Numbered from the stretch's first letter, positions 1 to 5,537 are shown. The stretch: DNA of 5,614 bases from an uncultured Beijerinckiaceae bacterium (GCA_937873345.1 CALMRL010000275.1:1-5614); one strand, 5' to 3'. The notes: generated by a model not told the origin, from the sequence alone. Numbers and translations: made by a program.

Positions 1-323
1 CGGAAGGTGTCGCGGATCGCCTCGTAGTCCTTCGAGCGTTGGTCCTCGTTCTCGATCAGCAGGGTGATCGGGGTGCCGGTGGTCACCATCCCCCCGTCAC
101 GGTCGGCGACCGTGCCGGACAGGATGCGCACCGTGTCCGATTCCCGTCGCTGCGTGGTGAAGCGCGACTGGCCCGGCTTGCGGCGATCGAGGAAGCCCTG
201 GATGTCGGCCTCGACCAGCGGGATCAGCGGCGGGCAACCGTCGATGACGCAGCCGATCGCTACGCCGTGGCTCTCGCCGAAAGTGGTGACCCGGAAGAGA
301 TGTCCGAAGGTGTTGTGGGACAT
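1..323 (-). CDS. aroC: Chorismate synthase, N-terminal part (truncated by the window edge)
   Basis: Chorismate synthase converts 5-enolpyruvylshikimate-3-phosphate to chorismate with reduced FMN, the last step of the shikimate pathway, in the cytoplasm. The first 107 codons are present, starting at the ATG at 323-321; the remaining roughly 250 residues of a usual ~360-aa enzyme lie beyond the left edge. Family signature 1 is intact at residues 16-31 (GESHGVAIGCVIDGCP) and contains the invariant active-site His, here H19. It is followed by PGQSRFTTQRRE at 50-61, the T-TGTP segment near 81-85 and DQRSKDY at 94-100, all typical of the bacterial enzyme. The ATG overlaps the TAA stop of the upstream gene (TAATG), and no Shine-Dalgarno sequence is visible in the preceding 20 nt, so translation is probably coupled to that gene. 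Third gene of a probable fabI-orphan-aroC operon. Identification is secure. Confidence 0.96.
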   Translation of the reverse strand, partial: MSHNTFGHLFRVTTFGESHGVAIGCVIDGCPPLIPLVEADIQGFLDRRKPGQSRFTTQRRESDTVRILSGTVADRDGGMVTTGTPITLLIENEDQRSKDYEAIRDTF

Positions 324-826
324 TATGTTAACGGCACGGCGGCCGTTGAGTCGCCCGCCGAGGCGTCGGTCCTGCGGCGAAACTCTGACAGGCGGGATGC
401 CGCCGCCGCAACCGTTTCGGGTGCGAACCTGTCGGGATACTTCGCGACCAGAGTTTCCCCAGCCAAGTCGAGCATGTCCCGTTCGGCCAGCATCAGAAAG
501 CCGTCTGTCGGGCGGCTGGTCGCGAAGTCTGACAGGATATTCACGACGCCTACTCTCGCGAGCTTCTGCCTAGTCCTCGACAAGCGGATCGTTTTGCCCC
601 GCTCCTCCGACAGGAGCTGTTCGAAAGCTTGGATCGTACACCAGAAGTCATACTCGATCGTGCCGGGCTTCTCATCGGGAACGATCGAGACAAGCTTACG
701 GAAGGCCGCGGCGACTAAATCGTCCGCCTTCAGACGCCGAGCGTTGGCGATCAGCTGCCGAAGCAACTTGGGGTCGTCGCACCCTTCGACGAACTGCAGC
801 ATTTTGCCTGGATTAGGCTTCGTCAA
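323..826 (-). CDS. Uncharacterised 167-aa protein between fabI and aroC (TTG start)
   Basis: I do not recognise a named domain. The protein looks soluble and mostly helical, with no signal peptide or membrane segment. Residues 14-48 (acidic start, then 'LLRQLIANARRL' and 'AAFRKLVSI') resemble a helical hairpin. The most family-like stretch is 60-93: an aromatic 'DFWCTIQAFEQLLSEE' followed by a basic 'RGKTIRLSRTRQK' segment, then 'DGFLML' at 108-113 and 'YPDRFAPE' at 130-137. I have an impression of similar alphaproteobacterial hypothetical proteins but cannot verify it. The TTG at 826-824 is preferred because GGTGA lies 7 nt upstream and it leaves a 17-nt gap after the fabI stop. An ATG at 802-800 would give 159 aa. 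The frame stays open back to 1411 but there it is antiparallel-codon shadow inside fabI. Hand counts of sample lines give about 53-67% GC, mean near 60%, against 68-70% in fabI. Its stop overlaps the aroC start. Confidence 0.8.
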   Translation of the reverse strand: MTKPNPGKMLQFVEGCDDPKLLRQLIANARRLKADDLVAAAFRKLVSIVPDEKPGTIEYDFWCTIQAFEQLLSEERGKTIRLSRTRQKLARVGVVNILSDFATSRPTDGFLMLAERDMLDLAGETLVAKYPDRFAPETVAAAASRLSEFRRRTDASAGDSTAAVPLT

Positions 827-843
827 CGCAGCATCACCGCGGC

Positions 844-1692
844 CTACTCCTTGATCAGCGCCCCGATGTCGGGCGCCGCCGGGTTCTTCATGCCGACGAT
901 GTGATAACCGGCATCGACGTGCAGCACCTCGCCGGTGATGCCGCGGGCGTGGTCGGAGACGAGGAAGGCCGCGGTCTCGCCGACCTCGTCGGTGGTCACC
1001 GTCCGCCTGAGCGGCGCGTTGTATTCGTTCCACTTCAGGATGTAGCGGAAGTCCCCGATGCCAGACGCCGCGAGCGTCTTGATCGGGCCGGCGGAGATGG
1101 CGTTGACGCGGATGTTCTTCTCGCCGAGGTCGGCGGCGAGGTAGCGCACCGAGGCCTCCAGCGCCGCCTTGGCGACGCCCATCACGTTGTAGTGCGGCAT
1201 CCACTTCTCGGCGCCGTAGTAGGTCAGCGTCAGCATCGCGCCGCCGTTCCTCATCAGCTTCTCGGCGCGCTGCGCCACCGCGGTGAACGAGTAGCAGGAG
1301 ATCATCATCGTCATCGCGAAGTTGTCGGCCGTGGTGTCGACGTAGCGGCCGGCGAGCTGGCGATGGTCGGAGAAGGCGACGCAGTGCACCACGAAGTCGA
1401 GCGAACCCCACTCCTCCTCCACCACCTTGAAGACGGCGTCGATCGAGGCGGCGTCGGCGACGTCGCAGTGCCCGACCACCTTGGCGCCGAGTTCCTCGGC
1501 CAGGGGCCGCACGCGCTTGCCCAGCGCCTCGCCCTGGTAGGTGAAGGCGAGCTCCGCCCCGGCCGCGGCCGCCTGCTTGGCGATGCCCCAGGCGATGGAT
1601 CGGTTGTTGGCGACGCCGAGCACGAGGCCCCGTTTGCCTGCCAGGAACCCCGTGCGGAGCGCGTCCGCCGAGGAGACAGCCGGTTGGTTCAT
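844..1692 (-). CDS. fabI: Enoyl-[acyl-carrier-protein] reductase (NADH), FabI type
   Basis: FabI reduces trans-2-enoyl-ACP to acyl-ACP with NAD(P)H, the last step of each cycle of type II fatty-acid synthesis, in the cytoplasm. The 282-aa product has the atypical short-chain dehydrogenase fold of FabI: nucleotide-binding GLVLGVANNRSIAWG at 22-36 and the catalytic pattern Y158, Y168 and K175 (Tyr-x6-Lys in YNVMGVAK), matching E. coli Y146, Y156 and K163. SAGPIKTLAASGI at 200-212 is the substrate-loop motif. Residue 106, in the VAFSD loop, is Ala where E. coli has Gly93, a position known for triclosan and diazaborine resistance changes. The roughly 20-residue extension at the N terminus over E. 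coli is plausible for the alphaproteobacterial type. The ATG at 1692-1690 has only a weak ribosome site. It is the first gene of the minus-strand cluster, and its last codons contain AAGGAG, which may serve the next gene. Confidence 0.97.
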   Translation of the reverse strand: MNQPAVSSADALRTGFLAGKRGLVLGVANNRSIAWGIAKQAAAAGAELAFTYQGEALGKRVRPLAEELGAKVVGHCDVADAASIDAVFKVVEEEWGSLDFVVHCVAFSDHRQLAGRYVDTTADNFAMTMMISCYSFTAVAQRAEKLMRNGGAMLTLTYYGAEKWMPHYNVMGVAKAALEASVRYLAADLGEKNIRVNAISAGPIKTLAASGIGDFRYILKWNEYNAPLRRTVTTDEVGETAAFLVSDHARGITGEVLHVDAGYHIVGMKNPAAPDIGALIKE

Positions 1693-1937
1693 TCTTAGGT
1701 CCGGTTCCGATCCGTGGCAGAATCGCGGCCCAGATGGTCCCGGGCCTGCCGCCAGCGCGAGGCCGCGTTAAACCTCACCGTCCGGGCGAGCGCAAGCCAG
1801 CACCGCCCGCTCTCCCTACCGATCCCGCTGCGATCCCGCCATCTCGCAAGAATGCCTTGGCCTTCGACGCCGAAGATGGTTACTTTTTCGTAAACGGCGC
1901 GTTGTCCTGATGAGGTCGGAGCAGTGTCGGGGGTCTC
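1693..1937. other. Divergent intergenic region between fabI and the sigma-factor gene
   Basis: These 245 nt separate two divergent transcription units. A single A/T-rich island at about 1880-1895 holds an imperfect inverted repeat (TTAC, 6-nt spacer, GTAA at 1880-1893), preceded by a small hairpin CTTCG-ACGC-CGAAG at 1862-1875. This is the most likely control point for the sigma operon. A weak ECF-style pair, GGTTAC at 1878-1883 and CGTT at 1900-1903 separated by 16 nt, could be an autoregulated promoter, but the match to a known ECF consensus is poor. An open frame on the minus strand (1695-2138) overlaps the sigma gene and is not believed to be coding. Confidence 0.5.
1767..1795 (-). promoter_or_regulatory. 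Candidate housekeeping promoter of fabI
   Basis: Reading the minus strand, TTGCGC (1795-1790) and TTTAAC (1772-1767) are separated by exactly 17 nt, with about 70 nt of leader to the fabI ATG. The -35 element keeps TTG and the -10 element matches 4 of 6 positions of TATAAT, which is acceptable for an alphaproteobacterial promoter. It would drive fabI, the orphan gene and aroC together. This rests on pattern matching only. Confidence 0.35.
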
Positions 1938-2471
1938 GTGACGTCGCGCGATGAACTGAACGGATTGACACCGCGCCTGCGACGCTACGCACGCGCCCTC
2001 GTCACCGGCAGCCCAATGCCGTGCGATGCCGCAGACGACCTCGTGCACGCGACCCTGATGCGGGCCCTCAACGCACGCACGGTCGCAGGCTCTGGCGACC
2101 TCGCGATCCGCCTCTACGCGACGATCACCCAGCTGCACCGCGAGATGCCGGCCATCGGTCAGAGCGTCGTCGCAAGCGGCTCGGGACGCCCGACCCTGGT
2201 CGCTGGAACCGCGGCTCTACCGACCGGCGCCCCACACTCCCGCCTCGCGGCCGGCCTGCTGGGCCTGCCGCTGGAGGATCGCGAGGCGCTCCTCCTCGTG
2301 ACGCTGGAAGGCTTCGAGCACGGCGATGCCGCGCGCATCCTGCGTGTCTCACGCTCGGTGCTGATCGCTCGCCTGACGCAGGCCCGCGCCACCCTCGAGC
2401 GCTTCCTCGAGAGCAAGCCGACGCCGCGCCGTCCGTCGCGTGCCGTGCCCCACCTCCGCCTCGTGACCTGA
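1938..2471 (+). CDS. ECF-type RNA polymerase sigma factor
   Basis: A 177-aa protein with the two-domain layout of extracytoplasmic-function sigma factors, which direct RNA polymerase to stress or envelope regulons. Region 2 spans about residues 10-70, with 'LRRYARALV' at 14-22 and 'AADDLVHATLMRAL' at 31-44, the core-RNAP-binding helix. Region 4 spans about 108-157, with 'LPLEDREALLLVTLEGF' then the helix-turn-helix 'AARILRVSRSVLIARL' at 131-146, which reads the -35 element. The linker between them is unconserved. Region 2.3-2.4 is divergent: the usual RAWLF-like aromatic cluster is replaced by 'GDLAIRLYATITQLHRE', leaving only Y60 as an aromatic. The GTG start is the only reasonable one: an in-frame TGA lies at 1911-1913 and a GGGGG stretch sits 4 nt upstream. 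The next gene, 1 nt downstream, is its probable anti-sigma factor. The ECF subgroup cannot be assigned by eye. Confidence 0.85.
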   Translation: MTSRDELNGLTPRLRRYARALVTGSPMPCDAADDLVHATLMRALNARTVAGSGDLAIRLYATITQLHREMPAIGQSVVASGSGRPTLVAGTAALPTGAPHSRLAAGLLGLPLEDREALLLVTLEGFEHGDAARILRVSRSVLIARLTQARATLERFLESKPTPRRPSRAVPHLRLVT

Positions 2472-2472
2472 C

Positions 2473-3267
2473 ATGGCGGGTTTCCTCCTCAGCGACGCCG
2501 AGCTGCACGGGCTCATCGACGGCCAGATCGAGGTGCACCACCGCGCCGACATCCTGCGGCGGGCTGCCGCTTCCACCATCGACCGCGAGCGCATCGGCAG
2601 CTGGCAGTCGCAATGCGAGCTGATCCGGGCGGCGTTCCAGAGTGTCGACCGCGAGCCCTTGCCGTCCGCTCTCGACCTGCGCGCTCCCGCTAGGCTGCAT
2701 GCGGTACCGCCATCGCGCACATCGGCCTTCCTCGACGACGCCCCTCCGATCGTCGCCGCGGGGCGTTCCCGCAACCGCCTGATCCTGCCGAGCCTCGCCG
2801 CTCTCATCGCGGCGGCCGGCCTCGTCGCCACTTGGCTCGCCGGCGGCTTCTCGCTCGCTTATCCCGACGCCGCGTCGCCGGACGAGGTGTTGGCTCGCCG
2901 CACCTCGGGTGAAAATCCTGCCGTCCCGATCGACGGCATGGCGATCCAGACGCCGTCAGCCATGCCGACCGCGACGATCCCGGACCTGACGACGCTCGGC
3001 TTCACCCTGACGGAGGCCGAGGTCCAGACGGGCGAGCCGTCCTCGATGCTGTTCCATTACCGCAACGCCGGATTCCAGCAGATCACCCTCGGTGTCTCGC
3101 GCTCCGACCAGACCCTGCCTCCCGCGGACGCCTCTCGCCCCGTATCGGTCGGCAAGTCCCTGGTTTGGCACGTCGGCACCCGCGCCTATGCCCTCGCCGG
3201 TGACCTGCAGCGCGACCAGCTGCGCGCCCTCGTCCCCGTCGTCCGTGACCTCGCGCTCGACGAATAG
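2473..3267 (+). CDS. Single-pass membrane anti-sigma factor (putative partner of the upstream sigma factor)
   Basis: A 264-aa protein with the plan of a membrane-bound anti-sigma factor. The cytoplasmic N-terminal domain (about 5-57) has 'LSDAELHGLIDGQIE' and, after a helical stretch, 'SWQSQCELIRAAF', the pattern of anti-sigma domains in this class. The zinc-binding His-x3-Cys-x2-Cys motif of ZAS proteins is absent. A variable linker leads to one hydrophobic segment at about 103-126, rich in Ala and Leu, preceded by basic residues R98-R102, which predicts a cytoplasmic N terminus. The periplasmic domain of about 135 residues contains 'LTTLGFTLTEAEV' (172-184), 'SMLFHYRNAGFQQITL' (191-206) and a terminal 'VWHVGTRAYALAGDL' (231-245), similar to the sensing domain of many alphaproteobacterial transmembrane anti-sigma factors. 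ATG 2473 follows the sigma stop after 1 nt, so the two are probably co-translated. The signal sensed is unknown. Confidence 0.82.
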   Translation: MAGFLLSDAELHGLIDGQIEVHHRADILRRAAASTIDRERIGSWQSQCELIRAAFQSVDREPLPSALDLRAPARLHAVPPSRTSAFLDDAPPIVAAGRSRNRLILPSLAALIAAAGLVATWLAGGFSLAYPDAASPDEVLARRTSGENPAVPIDGMAIQTPSAMPTATIPDLTTLGFTLTEAEVQTGEPSSMLFHYRNAGFQQITLGVSRSDQTLPPADASRPVSVGKSLVWHVGTRAYALAGDLQRDQLRALVPVVRDLALDE

Positions 3268-3268
3268 G

Positions 3269-4600
3269 TCAGCCCGGTAGGCACTCGGCGAAACGCACGG
3301 CCTCGCCTTCCGCGGGAGCTGCCAGTTCGCCCTCCCACATCACCCGCCGTCCGCGGATGATCGTCCCGACCGGCCAGCCGGTGACGGCCGCGCCGTGGTA
3401 CGGCGTCCATCGCGACCGCGAGGCGATCCAGTCGTCCGCGATCGTCGCCCCGCGCTTGAGGTCGACCACGGTCAGGTCGGCGTCGTAGCCGACGGCGAGA
3501 CGGCCCTTGCCGGCGATGCCGAACAGCCGGGCCGGTCCCGCACTGGTCATGTCGACGAAGCGGGCGAGGCTGAGCCGGCCGCGCGCGACGTGGTCGAGCA
3601 TCACCGGCACCAGCGTCTGCACCCCGGTCATCCCGGACGGCGAGGCGGGGTAGGGCTTGCTCTTCTCGTCAAGCGTATGCGGGGCATGGTCGGAGCCGAG
3701 GATGTCGGCGACGCCCTCGCGCACCCCCTGCCAGATGCGCTCGCGATGCCCGGAGTCGCGAACCGGCGGGTTCATCTGCAGCTTCGTGCCGAGACGCGCG
3801 TAGTCTTCCGCCGACAGGGTGAGGTGGTGGGGCGTCACCTCGCAGGAGACGAGGTCCTTGTTGGCCGCCAGCAGCGCCATCTCGTCGCCGGTGGAGATGT
3901 GCAGCACGTGGATGCGCGCCCGCGTCTTCCTGGCGATGGCGATGAGGCGCCGTGTGCAGCGCAGCGCCACCTCGGCGTCGCGCCAGATGGGATGGCTTGC
4001 CGGGTCACCGGGCACGCGCTCGCCCTTGCGCTCGTCGAGCCGGACCTCGTCCTCGCTATGGAAGGCGGCGCGACGCCGCGTGCGTGCGAGGATCGCCGCC
4101 ACGCCCTCGTCGTCGGCGACGAGCAGCGAGCCGGTGGACGAGCCCATGAACACCTTGATGCCGGCGGCGGCGGGCAGCCGCTCCAGCTCCGCGACATCCG
4201 CCGCGTTCGCGTGCGTGCCCCCGACCCAGAAGGCGAAGTCGCAGTGCATGCGATGACGGGCGCGCCGCACCTTGTCGGCGAGTTCGGCCTCGCCGGTGGT
4301 CAGCGGGCTGGTGTTGGGCATCTCGAAGACCGAGGTGACGCCGCCCATCACGGCGGCGAGAGACCCCGTCTCCAGGTCCTCCTTGTGGGTCAAGCCGGGT
4401 TCGCGGAAATGCACCTGGGTGTCGATGACGCCCGGCAGCAGGTGCAGGCCCGCGGCGTCGATCGTCTCGCCGGCGGAGGCTTGGGCGAGGTCGCCGAGCG
4501 CGGCGATGCGGCCATCGACGACCCCCACGTCGCCGGCACCGATGCCGTCCTGGTTGACGAGCGTGCCGCCTTTGATGAGAAGGTCGAAGCTCATGGCCAT
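3269..4600 (-). CDS. pyrC: Dihydroorotase (amidohydrolase superfamily)
   Basis: Dihydroorotase cyclises N-carbamoyl-L-aspartate to L-dihydroorotate, the third step of de novo pyrimidine synthesis, in the cytoplasm. The 443-aa length fits the long, non-E. coli-like dihydroorotases. A small N-terminal beta domain (about 4-55) precedes the metal-binding barrel. The first motif reads DTQVHFREPG (60-69), so the usual His-x-His is Gln62-x-His64. R66 and N96 (in MPNT) fit the substrate-binding positions. K149 (GIKVFMG) sits where a carboxylated lysine is expected. H181 (FHSED), H234 (VLHIST) and D304 (GSDHAPH) complete the metal and catalytic set. ATG 4600 is chosen because GGGAA lies 7 nt upstream; ATG 4594 is the alternative. 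Extension to 4741 would run into ygfZ. Allantoinase or another cyclic amidase is possible but less likely. Its stop is 1 nt from that of the convergent anti-sigma gene. Confidence 0.88.
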   Translation of the reverse strand: MAMSFDLLIKGGTLVNQDGIGAGDVGVVDGRIAALGDLAQASAGETIDAAGLHLLPGVIDTQVHFREPGLTHKEDLETGSLAAVMGGVTSVFEMPNTSPLTTGEAELADKVRRARHRMHCDFAFWVGGTHANAADVAELERLPAAAGIKVFMGSSTGSLLVADDEGVAAILARTRRRAAFHSEDEVRLDERKGERVPGDPASHPIWRDAEVALRCTRRLIAIARKTRARIHVLHISTGDEMALLAANKDLVSCEVTPHHLTLSAEDYARLGTKLQMNPPVRDSGHRERIWQGVREGVADILGSDHAPHTLDEKSKPYPASPSGMTGVQTLVPVMLDHVARGRLSLARFVDMTSAGPARLFGIAGKGRLAVGYDADLTVVDLKRGATIADDWIASRSRWTPYHGAAVTGWPVGTIIRGRRVMWEGELAAPAEGEAVRFAECLPG

Positions 4601-4655
4601 GCGCGTGTTCCCGGTGCCGTCGGCGCCGATGCCGGCGCTCCCGCGGAGTCCTAGC
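4601..4655. promoter_or_regulatory. 55-nt divergent spacer between dihydroorotase and ygfZ
   Basis: This very GC-rich spacer must hold the ribosome sites of both genes: GGAG at 4645-4648, 7 nt before the ygfZ ATG, and GGGAA on the other strand, 7 nt before the dihydroorotase ATG. No convincing -10 element is visible on either strand, so at least one promoter probably lies inside the opposite gene's 5' coding sequence. Confidence 0.4.
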
Positions 4656-5486
4656 ATGCCCTCCTCGCTTCTCGCCGACCGAGCGATCGTGAGCGTGATC
4701 GGCGAGGACGCGGAATCGCTGCTCAATCGCCTCGTCACCAACTCGATGCTGGAGGTGGCGGCGGGGCAGGCGCGCTACGCCGCGCTGCTGTCGCCGCAGG
4801 GCAAGGTGCTCGTCGACTTCCTCGCGTGTCGCACGCGTGATGCGTTCTGGCTCGACTGCCGCCGCGACCAGGCCGCCGATCTCGCGCGCAGGCTCACCAT
4901 GTTCCGGCTGCGCGCCAAGGCCGAGATCGCCGTGGCCGACGCCCTCGCCGTCGCGGCGGTATGGGACGCGCCGCCCCTGGAGGCGCCCGGGCCGTGCTTC
5001 CGCGATCCGCGCCATGACGAGATGGGCTGGCGCATCGTCGCGCCGCTCGAAAGCCTCTCCTCCTTCGCCGACGAGGCCGCCGCCTACCGCGCCCACGCGA
5101 TCGCGCTCGGCGTGCCCGAGGGCGGCACGGACTGGCCCTATGGCGACACCTTCGTGCACGACGCCAACCTCGACCTGCTGCATGGCGTCGACTTCGGAAA
5201 GGGCTGCTACGTCGGGCAGGAGGTGGTGTCGCGGGTGCACCACCGCGGCTCGGCGCGCAAGCGCATCGTCCGCGTGCGATTCCTCGGCAACCCGCCGATA
5301 GTCGGAGCAGAGCTTCTGGCCGGCGCCACGCGCGTCGGACAGCTGACCTCGCTCGACGGGCGACAAGGTCTGGCCAGCGTGCGCATCGATAAGCTGGAGG
5401 AGGCAGCCGCTGCCGGCGCGGCGCTCACGGCGGGCGACACTCTGGTCGAGGTCCACCTGCCGGCCACGCCCGTCGGCGATGCCTGA
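4656..5486 (+). CDS. ygfZ: YgfZ/GcvT-family folate-binding protein
   Basis: YgfZ-type proteins bind tetrahydrofolate and support assembly or repair of certain iron-sulfur enzymes, for example radical-SAM enzymes such as MiaB in E. coli; they act in the cytoplasm. The 276-aa product carries the hallmark motif KGCYVGQE at residues 182-189, with the conserved Cys184, inside 'DFGKGCYVGQEVVSRVHHRG'. The N-terminal GcvT-like domain opens with 'VSVIGEDAESLLNRLVTNS' (12-30) and 'RYAALLSPQGKVLVDF' (40-55), typical of the family. The C-terminal barrel follows from about 200. ATG 4656 has GGAG 7 nt upstream; the same frame is open to 4272, but that part is antisense to dihydroorotase and has no supporting signal. 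It lacks the aminomethyltransferase length of GcvT (~360 aa), which separates it from glycine cleavage T protein. It is divergent from the dihydroorotase gene and is followed by a palindromic element. Confidence 0.93.
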   Translation: MPSSLLADRAIVSVIGEDAESLLNRLVTNSMLEVAAGQARYAALLSPQGKVLVDFLACRTRDAFWLDCRRDQAADLARRLTMFRLRAKAEIAVADALAVAAVWDAPPLEAPGPCFRDPRHDEMGWRIVAPLESLSSFADEAAAYRAHAIALGVPEGGTDWPYGDTFVHDANLDLLHGVDFGKGCYVGQEVVSRVHHRGSARKRIVRVRFLGNPPIVGAELLAGATRVGQLTSLDGRQGLASVRIDKLEEAAAAGAALTAGDTLVEVHLPATPVGDA

Positions 5487-5488
5487 AG

Positions 5489-5537
5489 CATCGGACCGAA
5501 AAGCGTGTCGGGGCTTTTCGCTCCAAGACGGTCGATG
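5489..5537. repeat. Palindromic intergenic element with A/T-rich stem, possible terminator for ygfZ
   Basis: A perfect 8-bp inner stem CGAAAAGC (5497-5504) / GCTTTTCG (5513-5520) encloses an 8-nt loop. Outer arms CATCGGAC (5489-5496) and GTCGATG (5531-5537) pair with one bulged G, giving a two-part imperfect palindrome beginning 3 nt after the ygfZ stop. The 'CATCGGACCGAAAAG' half resembles a palindromic repeat that I recall as scattered through intergenic regions of Hyphomicrobiales genomes. There is no T-run after the stem, so if it ends transcription it is not a classical intrinsic terminator. Only one copy is seen in this window. Confidence 0.55.

Noticed and set aside
827..1411. N-terminal extension of the orphan protein into fabI
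   Set aside because: This part is the out-of-frame translation of fabI and is Arg-rich; the natural-looking protein starts at about 826.
901..1698. 265-codon open frame on the plus strand opposite fabI
   Set aside because: Antisense shadow of a clear fabI; its translation is low-complexity and rich in Gly, Val, Arg and His, as expected from high-GC codon bias.
1695..2138. 147-codon minus-strand frame in the fabI-sigma spacer
   Set aside because: Overlaps the sigma gene, has no recognised motif, and would occupy the promoter region of both divergent units.
3395..4654. 419-codon open frame on the plus strand opposite dihydroorotase
   Set aside because: Covers almost exactly the dihydroorotase gene in antisense, with no recognisable motif; a codon-bias artefact.
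4272..4655. Longer ygfZ start at 4272
   Set aside because: The added 128 residues are antisense to dihydroorotase, while ATG 4656 has GGAG 7 nt upstream and matches the family N terminus.
4601..4741. Longer dihydroorotase start at 4741
   Set aside because: It would overlap the 5' end of ygfZ, and the added residues do not resemble the family; ATG 4600 has a ribosome site and gives the normal length.
4056..5456. 466-codon minus-strand frame spanning ygfZ and part of the dihydroorotase gene
   Set aside because: Crosses two well-supported genes in the wrong frame or strand and becomes an Arg-rich, low-complexity translation.
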